64,000 nucleotides of DNA from Bradyrhizobium retamae (GCF_001440415.1 NZ_LLYA01000181.1:62001-126000), one strand, 5' to 3'. Shown: positions 9,139 through 17,095, counted from the first letter of the stretch. The notes: generated from the sequence alone by a model not told the origin. A program made the numbers and translations.

Positions 9139-9693
9139 TCATTGACATCCTGCAATGCGATATCGAGCAGGACGCTGCGGAAGCTCGTAGGCGCGACCCG
9201 ATAACACGCTCCGGCGTAATCCGGCGCATTCAGCAATTACGTGACGCGGTAAATGCGGTACTCGATCTGGTTTTCCGGTGAGACGGCCCTCGGCCAAAAA
9301 TAGATGTTGGTTGAGCCAAGCGTACTTCGGTGCGCCGGCGTCGAAGCGCATCGCCATCCGCATGTAGTGATCTTCAAAGCGCGTGGCGTTGGCCGCCTCG
9401 GCGGCCTTGGTAAATGCGTCATTCATCTGCACGAGGCCGGTGTAGTGCAGCAGAATAACCGCGTCGTCATCTGTGATGAATTGGACGCGGACATCGGGCC
9501 GGCCAAAGCCATCCGCGCCCGGCCGGTACCAGTCACCGCCCGGCATCGCGATACGCGCATTGACACGCGGACCTTCCAGTGTGCCCTCGCTCATCTCCCA
9601 GTAGATGTGCTCGCCGACGGGCGAGCCTTGCGTCGCCGGCATCGGACCGCGCACGCGCAGGCGATAGGTCATCTCGAATTCAAGACCAGCCAT
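9139..9693 (-). CDS. DUF3237 family protein with C-terminal frameshift
   Basis: A DUF3237 protein (LEFEMTYRLRVRGPMPAT at the N-terminus, then GPRVNARI, MPGGDWYRPGADG and APKYAWLNQHLFLAEG). The ATG at 9693 is preferred because GAAGG lies 8 bases upstream; another ATG is at 9720. Near 9271-9278 the expected family ending moves to another frame, where ENQIEYRIYRVT followed by a stop at 9237 can be read. One base appears to be missing after LTG. As it stands the protein replaces its last residues with a foreign tail of about 40 residues read through a repeat element (9190-9230). It may still fold. A sequencing error is the alternative explanation. Confidence 0.65.
   Translation of the reverse strand: MAGLEFEMTYRLRVRGPMPATQGSPVGEHIYWEMSEGTLEGPRVNARIAMPGGDWYRPGADGFGRPDVRVQFITDDDAVILLHYTGLVQMNDAFTKAAEAANATRFEDHYMRMAMRFDAGAPKYAWLNQHLFLAEGRLTGKPDRVPHLPRHVIAECAGLRRSVLSGRAYELPQRPARYRIAGCQ
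9190..9230. repeat. Intergenic repeat copy
   Basis: The segment GACCCGATAACACGCTCCGG followed by CGTAATCC closely matches 10465-10490 and, more loosely, 326-345. It lies under the read-through tail of the frameshifted DUF3237 gene, which supports the view that this tail was not originally coding. Confidence 0.55.
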
Positions 9694-9778
9694 TGGATCG
9701 GCCTTCGTATTCGGCAACATCGGTCAACGGCGGCGCAGGCGCGCCGTTCCCGGCGAAGGGCTGCCTGGCTGGCCAGGA

Positions 9779-9829
9779 TCACCGAGGATTTCCGGTTCCA
9801 GACATGCCCGTGATCAAGACGCGCTTCAT
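9779..9829 (-). pseudogene. AAA-type ATPase remnant (P-loop stub)
   Basis: Starting at the ATG at 9829 with AAGAAG upstream, the frame reads MKRVLITGMSGTG, the start of a P-loop ATPase or kinase. It then breaks exactly at the Walker A lysine codon: NPR and a stop are read, whereas restoring one base gives GKSSV. Nothing recognisable of the rest of such a protein follows before the DUF3237 gene begins about 130 bases downstream. This is the 5' stub of a deleted gene. Confidence 0.6.
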
Positions 9830-9971
9830 GCACTTCTTTGCATTACGCCCGATCGGCACGGATCCATCTTTCGACATCGGCTTTCCAGTCCTATCTGCTC
9901 CTCGTTGCGAAGGGGGAGTGCGATAGCCGAATGCGCTAGACATCACGGTGACAGCCGAAAAGGAGCAACGC

Positions 9972-10472
9972 ATGAGCGCGACAGCACTGGCCGTCCAAGG
10001 GCACCGGCTGATTCAGATCGGCGTGGCCCTGTTCCTCTTCACGAGCTTCCAGGGATTTGCGGTGCCGTATTTCGCCGCACCCAATCTCGGCCGTTCGGTT
10101 CACACGCTCAGCGGATTCACTGGTGTGTTGCTTGTGGCCGTGGGTCTGGTCTGGCCGAAGCTGAAACTCACATCGATGCCGTCACGGCTGGCATTCTGGT
10201 TTCTCATCTATTCCGCACTTGCAACGATCGCCGGTTTCGTGATCGCGGCTCTCCTGGGAGCCGGCGGTTCGATCATTCCGATCGCGGCGGCCGGCGCTCG
10301 TGGGAGCGACTCTCAGGAGATGCTGATCCAACTCGTCATGTACCCAGCCGCCCCGACGGGAATCATATCCTTTGCGCTGATCCTCTGGGGGCTTCGCGGC
10401 AGCGCGGTTCATGAGAACGCCGCTCGAAGGGCGGATGAGCCCAACGGGTCCGCGCAAGGCGCGGCCCGATGA
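9972..10472 (+). CDS. Four-helix membrane protein resembling hydroxylaminobenzene mutase HabB
   Basis: 166 residues from the ATG at 9972, chosen because AAGGAG lies 7 bases upstream. Four hydrophobic segments are visible: LIQIGVALFLFTSFQGFAVP, a second ending VLLVAVGLVWPKL, a third FWFLIYSALATIAGFVIAAL, and a last ISFALILWGL. The pattern HRLIQIGVALFL, GLVWPKLKL, PIAAAGARGSDSQE and LILWGLRG is like the HabA/HabB hydroxylaminobenzene mutases, which rearrange hydroxylaminobenzene to aminophenol in nitroarene breakdown. No other nitroarene gene is nearby, so the substrate is open. The C-terminal 25 residues run into a repeat element. Confidence 0.65.
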   Translation: MSATALAVQGHRLIQIGVALFLFTSFQGFAVPYFAAPNLGRSVHTLSGFTGVLLVAVGLVWPKLKLTSMPSRLAFWFLIYSALATIAGFVIAALLGAGGSIIPIAAAGARGSDSQEMLIQLVMYPAAPTGIISFALILWGLRGSAVHENAARRADEPNGSAQGAAR

Positions 10473-10549
10473 CAGGCTCCGGCGTAATCCACCGCATTGT
10501 CACATCGTGACGAACGCGTGAACGGCGGGTTACGCTTTCGCGAACCCGC
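10444..10549. repeat. Composite palindromic repeat
   Basis: Starts inside the 3' end of the preceding membrane protein gene. It holds a CGGGTC...GCCCG hairpin, the 21-base block shared with 325-345, and a second hairpin GCGGGTT (10525-10531) with AACCCGC (10543-10549). It fills most of the gap before the methyltransferase gene and may work as a terminator. Confidence 0.65.
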
Positions 10550-10627
10550 TCCTCGCGGGCCCGCGCTGCCGTTAGCATTTCCATTTTCCTCACATATGCT
10601 AGAAGTCGCCGCGCAGGGGGAGCCGCC

Positions 10628-11263
10628 ATGTTTCGTGTTGCAAATGATGCTCAGTTCTGGGATCGCGCTGCGCGCAAATATGCCGCCGACCCGATCGCCG
10701 ACATGGCGGGCTATGAGCGCACGCTCGAGCGGACGCGACATTACCTCAAGGGGGACGAAGCGGCATTCGAGTTCGGATGCGGAACGGGAACGACGGCGCT
10801 AAAGCTCGCGCCATCAGTCGGACGCATTGTGGCGACCGACTTATCGGGCGAAATGATCGCGATCGCGCGCGAGAAGGCGAAGGCCGCGGGCTGCAGCAAC
10901 GCCACGTTCGAAGTGGTGCGGCCTGAGGCGGCGCCGTGGCCGGACGGGACCTTCGATATCGCTTTCGGCTTCAATGTTCTGCATCTGGTGGCGGAGCGCG
11001 AAGCGGCGCTCCGAGGCGTCCATCGGCTGCTGCGGCCCGGCGGGATCTTCATTTCCAAGACGCCGTGCCTGAAGGAAATGAATCCGCTGCTGCGCATCGC
11101 GCTGCCCTTGATGCAGCTTGTTGGCAAGGCGCCCTATGTGGCGTACCTGTCAGCGGAAGATCTGGAGCACGAGATTTCGGCGGCGGGATTCAAGATCATC
11201 GAGCGCGCCCGCCATGCCTCACATGGCAAGGACGCGCGGCCGTTCGTTGTGGCAAGGAAATAA
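10628..11263 (+). CDS. Class I SAM-dependent methyltransferase
   Basis: 211 residues. The SAM site FEFGCGTGTTAL begins at about residue 47, the acidic residue that ends beta 2 is in ATDLSGEM (about 70), and the post-motif FNVLHLVAER and LLRPGGIFISKTP follow at about 115-142. This is the usual UbiE/Methyltransf_11 layout for small-molecule methylation. GGGGGAG lies upstream of the ATG. No specific substrate can be given. It is flanked on both sides by repeat sequence and has no co-directional partner. Confidence 0.85.
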   Translation: MFRVANDAQFWDRAARKYAADPIADMAGYERTLERTRHYLKGDEAAFEFGCGTGTTALKLAPSVGRIVATDLSGEMIAIAREKAKAAGCSNATFEVVRPEAAPWPDGTFDIAFGFNVLHLVAEREAALRGVHRLLRPGGIFISKTPCLKEMNPLLRIALPLMQLVGKAPYVAYLSAEDLEHEISAAGFKIIERARHASHGKDARPFVVARK

Positions 11264-11337
11264 TTATCGATAGCCGCTTGGTGTTCTCATCGTGACGGAC
11301 TGGTGAACAGTGCGCAGGGGCGTACGTGACGATAGAT

Positions 11338-11788
11338 GGTGGGCACGGCGTAAGAGCGCCTTTGCCCACCCTCCGGCTGCAAACTGATTTGTCTGTCCTG
11401 CAAGCGCGATCTCGCTTGCGCGCGTGCGACAAACTGGCACGACGGGCAAACCACCAAAAGTCTGTCCAGCCCTTTGCGCAAAAATATTCTGCTTTCGTTC
11501 TCACCCAAGTCAGTCGCATAACTCCGCCCGTCTCACGGCAGATGAGGGGCGTTGGCCATCGTCACGAACGTGCAGTGAGATGCGGTGGACGCTGAATGCG
11601 CGTTCGACGTACGCGCAGGAAGCGTACGGCGAAGTCGTGTGGTTCGGGCGCCGCGGTGCTGGCGCTAAGTCCCAGAGAAGCGAAGCTTTCTCAGGGGTGA
11701 CGGAGGCAAAAGAGCCGTTCTCCGGGAAGAAAGTAAGCCGTAAGCCACTGCGCAGGGAAGGCCGGAGTGTTTCCGCTGTACCTGTATG
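11338..11788. repeat. Eroded long dispersed repeat, 5' and middle part
   Basis: Most of the 781-base gene-free stretch at 11264-12044 is this element. It starts with the GGTGGGCA/TGCCCACC inverted pair (11338-11370). Then come a CAAGCGCGATCTCGCTTG palindrome (11400-11417), a run around CGTGCGACAAACTGGCACGACGGGC, and blocks such as GATGCGGTGGACGC and GACGGAGGCAAAAGA. From memory these blocks occur in this order in a repeat found many times in Bradyrhizobium genomes, though here with deletions. Several reading frames of about 100-150 codons cross it on both strands, but none has a ribosome site or a protein family. Confidence 0.55.
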
Positions 11789-11881
11789 CTCGTGTGCGCT
11801 TGTTGCTATGCGCAACCGCACACGAGACCACGGGTGCAGCAAGCACCCGGTCTTCTCTGCGCCCTCTATTGATTGAGAGGG
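11789..11881 (+). other. Three-hairpin structured end of the dispersed repeat (possible RNA element)
   Basis: Three perfect stems in a row: CTCGTGTGCG/CGCACACGAG (11789-11826, with an inner GTTGC/GCAAC), CGGGTGC/GCACCCG (11831-11849, loop AGCAA), and CCCTCT/AGAGGG (11862-11881). Such density of perfect pairing in an otherwise eroded repeat suggests that the structure matters either for mobility or as a transcript. Strand cannot be decided; plus is given because it reads away from the repeat body. Confidence 0.45.
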
Positions 11882-12044
11882 TCCTTAGATGACGCAAAGC
11901 TCGGGCGCTTCTCGCCGCGAGAATGCGGACGCATATCCTCATGCTGTTTGAAATGTAGATCAGACACAAGCGGAATGGGCATTCCGCCAGGTCGGATGTC
12001 GCCGTCGCAACAGCCTTCGCTATGCGGCCGACGAGCTCGAAAAA

Positions 12045-12395
12045 CTACTGCCGAGGCGTGTTAAACTGCGGACATCGATGGACGTAATCCCAGGGAATAT
12101 CGTACACGCACGTGAAGCGGATATCGTCCGATGTTTTGAGTGGCGGAGTCTCCACGACGACCGGTCGGTCGACCTCATTCGACAGACCATAGACAACGCC
12201 GCCGGTCGGCCAGAAACCACCTACTCCCCGGTGATGATGGTGATGGTGCCCCGATTTGGGGAATGCCGGGAAAGCCGGACGCGACGGCGCAACGCCTGCG
12301 CCGCGCGCCACGCCGGGATCGGCAAATGCCTCGCCCGCGGCAAGGACAAGCGCGACTGCACTGAGAGACGCGATAAACGTCGATCTATAGGTCAT
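12045..12395 (-). CDS. Small secreted histidine-rich protein, unknown function
   Basis: About 116 residues from the ATG at 12395. It starts with a signal peptide (MTYRSTFIASLSAVALVLAA, predicted cleavage after AFA). The mature part is short, contains GHHHHHHRG at about residue 50, and ends with a region rich in Asp, Tyr and Pro with two cysteines. A run of six histidines suggests metal binding in the periplasm, but that is inference. The frame is open for 25 more codons upstream, where no signal peptide would be formed. It is unlinked to any metal gene. Confidence 0.6.
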   Translation of the reverse strand: MTYRSTFIASLSAVALVLAAGEAFADPGVARGAGVAPSRPAFPAFPKSGHHHHHHRGVGGFWPTGGVVYGLSNEVDRPVVVETPPLKTSDDIRFTCVYDIPWDYVHRCPQFNTPRQ

Positions 12396-12565
12396 GGCAC
12401 TCACCCATCGTAGGTTACTGAGCAGCATTGCCAAAACGCTAAGCTGAGCCTTTCGTGCCCGCAAAGCCATAATTAATTATTGGTTAAGGCGTAAGCTTAA
12501 TGCGGGGGACGCTCGCTTCGCCGGTGGCGTGGATGCCCGGGCGCTACCGGCGCTCTCCGAGCTAG

Positions 12566-13042
12566 CTACCTCCCATAAAGCCTCTCATCCCACCACACCG
12601 GCTCGGGCAGGGTGTGCGTGATGTTCTTGGTTTCCGGATGAGCCGGGTTGATCAGAAAGTTGCGCTCCAGCCGCGCCGGGATTGAGGGGACGATCAGGAG
12701 CGCCGAACGCTTCGCCTCGCACCATTTCTGGCCGAAGCTCTTGCAGATGGTTTCGTTGCGTGAATCCCAGCCGGGATGCGCCGCAGCTTGGAAAACTTCA
12801 TACGACACGCCGTTTGGTATCGTGATCTCGATGAAGTGCTGGTTGGCGGGCATCACCAGATTGGCATGCACCAGCTTCTCGAGCATGGCGGTGGAATAGT
12901 GCTCGGATGCGTAGATCATCGGGCTGGTACGCGTATTCCACCGGCCCGGGTAGAGGCGCGATCCCTCGGCATCGTACACGGGGTAGGCGCCGTCCGGGTC
13001 CCCGATGCGATAGCATGTCAGGACACGATCGCTCTTCGGCAC
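12566..13042 (-). CDS. RES-domain toxin (NAD+ phosphorylase type)
   Basis: 158 residues with the RES-domain pattern: GRWN (33-36), MIYASEHYSTAMLE with Glu55, LLIVPS with Ser120, then NPAHP. The Arg, Glu and Ser that name the family are all present. RES toxins degrade NAD+ and stop growth unless bound by an Xre/ParS antitoxin. The GTG at 13042 lies two bases after the antitoxin's stop, so translation is probably coupled. Confidence 0.85.
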   Translation of the reverse strand: MPKSDRVLTCYRIGDPDGAYPVYDAEGSRLYPGRWNTRTSPMIYASEHYSTAMLEKLVHANLVMPANQHFIEITIPNGVSYEVFQAAAHPGWDSRNETICKSFGQKWCEAKRSALLIVPSIPARLERNFLINPAHPETKNITHTLPEPVWWDERLYGR

Positions 13043-13044
13043 GC

Positions 13045-13479
13045 CTAGACGCCGCCGCTATACGCTGTACGTCCCAGCAGGTTGACGACGGCGTCCGCCC
13101 CGGGGCCTGTTGCCAAGGCCAGCTCGAGCGGGGTCTTGTCTTCAAGCATCGGATGCGGCCGGTTGAGAAAATCGCGCACCTTGGCCTCGTCGCGAAACAC
13201 CTCGACGCCGAAGGCGAACACTTTTGCGACACGCGCGAGCCGGTCGCTCTCTTCGGTCGTCAGATGCTGCTTTTCCTTGCGGCGCCGTTCCAGCGTCGGC
13301 TTCGGCACCACACGATAGGTGAAGTGACGAACGTCCTGCGGCGATACGCGGCCGGCGAATTTATCCAACGCCGATACCGGCAGGCCCTTCTCCACGGAAC
13401 GGGCGAGGGTAAGCGTCGTCTCTGTGTTCTTCGGCTTGACGCCGAGCAGACCGGCCAGGATTGCGGCTTGATGGCTCAC
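13045..13479 (-). CDS. Xre/MbcA/ParS-type antitoxin of RES toxin
   Basis: 144 residues from the GTG at 13479, which has AGAGG six bases upstream. The C-terminal half has FAFGVEVFRDEAKVRDFLNR, then PLELALATGPGADAVVNLLG, the toxin-binding region typical of RES-associated antitoxins (DUF2384). The N-terminal part is the Xre-like half that would bind and autoregulate the operon promoter. A longer frame open to 13740 is rejected because it runs antisense into the LysR gene. Order antitoxin then toxin is the usual one. Confidence 0.85.
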   Translation of the reverse strand: MSHQAAILAGLLGVKPKNTETTLTLARSVEKGLPVSALDKFAGRVSPQDVRHFTYRVVPKPTLERRRKEKQHLTTEESDRLARVAKVFAFGVEVFRDEAKVRDFLNRPHPMLEDKTPLELALATGPGADAVVNLLGRTAYSGGV

Positions 13480-13529
13480 GGGAACCTCTAAATCAGATGA
13501 GACAAAAGTATGCCTCAGATGAGACTCCG

Positions 13530-14420
13530 TCAAGGGCGATATCGCACGTGGTCGATCAGCGCGCGCAGTTTTGGCGGCAGATTTCGTCGGTCCGCGAAAT
13601 AGAGGAAAAAGCCCTGAAAGGGCGGGCAATACTGCTCCAGCAGCGGCACCAGCTCGCCGCGCTGGATGTAGGGGCGGAACGTCTCGTCCATGCCGAACGT
13701 CAGGCCGCCGCCGGCGCAAGCGGTCCGCACCATGACCCACATGTCATTCGTCGTGATCCTGGGATTGACGGCGACGTCGAACTCGCGGCCGTCTTCCTCG
13801 AACTCCCAGCGATAGGGCGCCACGTCAGGCGCAGGACGCCAACCGATGCAACAGTGCTGCGCAAGCTCGGTCGGGTGCGTTGGCGTGCCGAAGCGCGCCA
13901 GATACGACGGCGCAGCCACGACCATCTGGCGCTGGTCGCCCGAAACCGGCACCGCGATCATGTCCTGCTCGATCACTTCGCCAAGGCGAACGCCAGCATC
14001 GTAGCCCTCGGCGACGATATCGAACTCCTCGTCGGTGACTGTGATGTCGATCCGCACGGCTGGATAAGCGTGCGTAAAGCTCGCAAGCAGCGGCCCGCAG
14101 ATGAAGCGCTCGGCGATCGAGGATACCGCGAGCCGTAGCTGTCCTGTCGGCTTGGCGTCGCGATCCTGCGCGGTGTCGAGGGCGAGTTCGACTTCTGCAA
14201 TGGCTGGCGCGACGCGCTGGTGCAGTCGCACGCCGGCCTCGGTCAGGCTCACGCTGCGCGTTGTCCGCTGCACGAGCGCCACGCCCATCCGGTCTTCCAT
14301 TCGCCGGATCGCCTGGCTCACCGCCGAGCGGGTCACGCCCAGCCGCTCGGCCGCGCCGCGAAAGCTTTTCGCGTCGGCGACCGCCAGGAAAACGGAAACG
14401 AGGTTCAGGTCGATCGTCAT
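13530..14420 (-). CDS. LysR-family transcriptional regulator
   Basis: 296 residues. The winged helix-turn-helix at 1-60 (DLNLVSVFLAVADAKSFRGA, then LGVTRSAVSQAIRRME) is followed by a periplasmic-binding-protein-like effector domain starting GQLRLAVSSIAER. It is divergent from the aldo/keto reductase gene across 98 bases, the usual arrangement for a LysR regulator and its target. Since the target is a triply frameshifted pseudogene, the regulator may have lost its role. The effector is unknown. Confidence 0.9.
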   Translation of the reverse strand: MTIDLNLVSVFLAVADAKSFRGAAERLGVTRSAVSQAIRRMEDRMGVALVQRTTRSVSLTEAGVRLHQRVAPAIAEVELALDTAQDRDAKPTGQLRLAVSSIAERFICGPLLASFTHAYPAVRIDITVTDEEFDIVAEGYDAGVRLGEVIEQDMIAVPVSGDQRQMVVAAPSYLARFGTPTHPTELAQHCCIGWRPAPDVAPYRWEFEEDGREFDVAVNPRITTNDMWVMVRTACAGGGLTFGMDETFRPYIQRGELVPLLEQYCPPFQGFFLYFADRRNLPPKLRALIDHVRYRP

Positions 14421-14518
14421 TGGTTAGGCACACTTACCAAGCTGGTCATGATTGAGCAAATTGTTTCACCGATTGTCTCGTCGTATGTGCGTCTCGATAG
14501 AAGTTGGAGGCACCGACA

Positions 14519-15576
14519 ATGACGTCTCTGGATCATTACCGTCTGCTCGGACGGTCCGGACTGCGGGTATCCCCAATCGCGCTCGGCACGATGACCTTTG
14601 GTCCGGACTGGGGCTGGGGCGCCGACGCGGGCGAGGCGCGTCGGATCTTCGATCTTTACGTCGATCGCGGGGGCAACTTCGTCGATATCGCCGTGAACTA
14701 CACCGACGGCGCCTCCGAGCGCATTGTCGGCGAGTTCATCAAGGACACGCGCGAACGTATCGTGCTCGCGACCAAGTTCACCATGGCGCGCGAGCCGGGC
14801 AACCCGAACTCGGGAGGCAACCACCGACTCAATATGGTGCGGTCGGTGGAGCAGAGCCTGCGGCAACTCAACACCGTCCGCATCGACCTATTCTACCTGC
14901 ACGGCTGGGACATGACCACGCAGTGCGACGAGGTGATGCGGGGGCTCGACGATCTGGCGCGATCAGGCAAGGTCCACTACGTCGGCATCTGCAATACGCC
15001 GGCCTGGCGCATCTCCCAGATGCAGACGATCGCCGATCTCCGCGGCTGGTCAGCTTTCGTGGTGCTGCAGATCGAATACAGCCTGGTCGAGCGCACGGTC
15101 GAGCATGAGCTCATTCCGATGGCGGAAGCGCTCGGCATGGGCGTGCTGCCCTGGTCGCCGCTCGGCGGCGGCGTATTGACCGGCAAGTACGCGCCGTCGG
15201 ATATTGCGGACTCGCGCGACGCAAGCATCTCACCGACACGCAAGGGCGTCATTGCGTCGTCCGGCCATCTCAATGAGCGGTCCATCGAAATCGCCGATGT
15301 AGTGCTGTGGCCGAGGAAGTCGGCGCGAGCCCGTCCCAGGTGGCGATCGCCTGGACGCTTGCGAACCCTGCCGTCACGTCGCCTGTCATGGTGTGCGCAC
15401 ATTTGCCCAGGCAGAGGACAATCTCGGTGCCCTCGGGGTCGCACGGTCGCCTGATCATCTCGATCGGCTCAATCAGGCGAGCGCGCCCGACCCGATCTTT
15501 TCCCATCCGCTTCGTCGGCCGTCCCATGGTTCAGCAGCTCATCTTCGGCGGCGCGTCCGTCGCCCCGCGGGATTGA
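14519..15576 (+). pseudogene. Aldo/keto reductase, broken by three frameshifts
   Basis: Starts well: ATG at 14519 with GGAGG eight bases upstream, then RLLGRSGLRVSPIALGTMTFG, the NADPH-dependent aldo/keto reductase N-terminus, and KVHYVGICNTPAW. The reading frame changes near 15300-15306 (VAEEVGASPSQVAIAW continues in another frame), near 15387-15399 (RTFAQAEDNLGAL in the third frame), and at a run of four T at 15498-15501 (GRPMVQQLIFGGASVAPR in the second frame again, to a stop at 15576). The pieces add up to a full-length enzyme of about 350 residues, so decay is by small indels only. Sequencing error at three sites is possible but less likely. Confidence 0.8.
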
Positions 15577-15606
15577 AGAAGAAGTACAGCAGCAAAGGAG
15601 AAATTC

Positions 15607-16122
15607 ATGAGAGCCCTGGCAACTCGCGCGCTCGCATGGTGCCTGTGCGCCGCAATGTTCACCGCTTCCAGCCTGACCACGGCTGCCCCTTGCGGTCAGC
15701 CAAGCACGGCGGAAGGTGACAACAAGCGAGTGGTCGCCGAAGCCTTTCATCGCTGGGTGGCGGGCGGAACGTCCTTCTTCAACGACGTGCTCGCCGAGAA
15801 TGTCGTCTGGAGGATCAAAGGATCGAGTCCAGCCGCCGGGGAGTTCGAGGGACGTGAGGCCTTTCTGGAGCGAGCCGTCCGCCCATTCGCGGCGAGATTG
15901 TCCACGCCCGTCCGTCCAACAGCCGTGCGGGTCTTTGCCGATGGCGATCATGTGATCGCTCACTGGGAGGGGAGTGGGGTCGCCCGCGACGGCCGGGGCT
16001 ACAGCAACAGTTATGCCTGGATCTTTCGCATGCACGACGGAAAGGCAACAGAGGTGACGGCCTATCTCGACCTCGCGCCGTACGAAGATGTCGTGCGGCG
16101 CATTCCCGCGCCTCAGCAGTAA
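15607..16122 (+). CDS. Secreted NTF2-like/SnoaL-like protein
   Basis: 171 residues. The N-terminal 27 residues form a signal peptide (ALAWCLCAAMFTASSLTTAA) and the rest is an NTF2-like cone fold: FHRWVAGGTSFFNDVLAENV, WRIKGSSPAAG, then DHVIAHWEGSG and YAWIFRMHDGKATEV. Family members range from ketosteroid isomerases and polyketide cyclases to binding proteins. Which one this is cannot be said. AAAGGAG precedes the ATG. It sits directly after the broken aldo/keto reductase and before the Atu4866 gene, perhaps a former operon. Confidence 0.75.
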   Translation: MRALATRALAWCLCAAMFTASSLTTAAPCGQPSTAEGDNKRVVAEAFHRWVAGGTSFFNDVLAENVVWRIKGSSPAAGEFEGREAFLERAVRPFAARLSTPVRPTAVRVFADGDHVIAHWEGSGVARDGRGYSNSYAWIFRMHDGKATEVTAYLDLAPYEDVVRRIPAPQQ

Positions 16123-16150
16123 GACGGCCGATCATTTGAGGGAAAACGAG

Positions 16151-16522
16151 ATGACCTGTCGTCTGGCCATAGTAGGTGCGCTGATCGTGGAATCCCTTTG
16201 TGTCCTCGGACTATCGGTGGCTGTCGCTTCCGGTGAGGCCGCAACAACCAGTAAACCCGAACAGCGATCGATGGAGAAAGCAATGACGCAGCATCCCTAT
16301 GTTGGCATGTGGGTGACCGATGGCGGCCACATTCGCCATGAGCTTCTTCCGAACGGCCGCTACGACGAAGCCCGCGGCACGCGCAAGAGCGCCTATCAAG
16401 GCCGCTACGAGATCAAGGGCAATCACATCGATTATTGGGACGACACCGGTTTTACCGCTGACGGCAACTTCGTCGACAAGGATACCCTCCATCACGGCGG
16501 GATGATCTTTCGACGCCAGTAA
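16151..16522 (+). CDS. Atu4866-domain protein with signal peptide
   Basis: 123 residues from the ATG at 16151 (GAGGGA upstream). The first 25-30 residues are hydrophobic and look like a signal peptide. The mature part YVGMWVTDGGHIRHELLPNG, then YQGRYEIKGNHIDYWDDTGF and DTLHHGGMIF is the small beta-barrel-like Atu4866 domain of unknown function. It starts 28 bases after the NTF2-like gene and is probably co-transcribed with it. Confidence 0.8.
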   Translation: MTCRLAIVGALIVESLCVLGLSVAVASGEAATTSKPEQRSMEKAMTQHPYVGMWVTDGGHIRHELLPNGRYDEARGTRKSAYQGRYEIKGNHIDYWDDTGFTADGNFVDKDTLHHGGMIFRRQ

Positions 16523-16554
16523 TATCGCTTGCCTCGAATAGAGTCGCTGCAGCC

Positions 16555-16965
16555 CTAAGTCTTTCTCGGCAGCAGTTGGTCAAGCGTGATCTTCGAAAGA
16601 GACTGCTCAAAACGGGCCGCGGCTTCGGACAATGCAAGCGACAAAGCGCGGTTGGCGGCGCGCTCGACGACGCATTTCGGATGATCATCGCTGGTTGCGA
16701 TGGTGAAGGGCGAGCCCGGGTCGAATGCCCTGTAGATGTTCAAAAACGTGATCTCACGGAGCGGCCGTTCCAGCCGCCATCCGCCGTTCGGCCCACGCTC
16801 CGATGACACATAGCCACCTTCGCGCAGCGCTCCCATGATGCGCCTGACGACGACCGGGTTGGTATCGAGCATCGCCGCGATCGTCTCGGATGTTGCTGTG
16901 CCCTCGTTGAAGCTCATGTGAACCAGGACATGCGCAACACGGGCGAGCCTTGTGTCCTTGCTCAC
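16555..16965 (-). CDS. Rrf2-family transcriptional regulator
   Basis: 136 residues. RLARVAHVLVHM, then TSETIAAMLDTNPVVVRRIM and GYVSSERGPNGGWRL form the Rrf2 winged helix. Only one cysteine is present (KCVVERAA, about residue 95), not the three of an iron-sulfur cluster binder, so redox sensing by a single thiol or no sensing is more likely. It is divergent from the flavoprotein gene at 17096 across 130 bases containing an inverted repeat, a classic regulator-target pair. Confidence 0.88.
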   Translation of the reverse strand: MSKDTRLARVAHVLVHMSFNEGTATSETIAAMLDTNPVVVRRIMGALREGGYVSSERGPNGGWRLERPLREITFLNIYRAFDPGSPFTIATSDDHPKCVVERAANRALSLALSEAAARFEQSLSKITLDQLLPRKT

Positions 16966-17055
16966 GGCGGAACCTCGCTTGACGTCATCGCAATTTAGAC
17001 CGCTTCCATCGGTTCCGCAACTGACACAGTGACAAATTTCGTTGATGCCTACAAT

Positions 17056-17078
17056 ATCGTACTAGTAATAGTTACGAT
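17056..17078. promoter_or_regulatory. Inverted repeat, candidate Rrf2 operator
   Basis: ATCGTA (17056-17061) and TACGAT (17073-17078) are perfect complements separated by 11 bases. They lie 18 bases before the flavoprotein start in the A+T-rich divergent spacer (around ACTAGTAATAGT). Placement over the probable core promoter suits a repressor site. Confidence 0.5.
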
Positions 17079-17095
17079 TAGGATGGGAGATCACC

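Noticed and set aside
11424-11876. A 150-codon plus-strand frame in the long gene-free stretch
   Set aside because: It runs through the dispersed repeat and its hairpins, has no ribosome site and no recognisable family; similar frames occur on the other strand.
13045-13740. A longer 231-residue version of the antitoxin
   Set aside because: The extra N-terminal part runs antisense into the LysR gene; a GTG with AGAGG at 13479 gives a normal-length antitoxin.
9972-15576. A coherent aromatic-degradation cluster (HabB-like protein, methyltransferase, aldo/keto reductase)
   Set aside because: The genes are separated by repeats, lie on different strands and one is broken; no ring-cleavage or nitroreductase gene is present.
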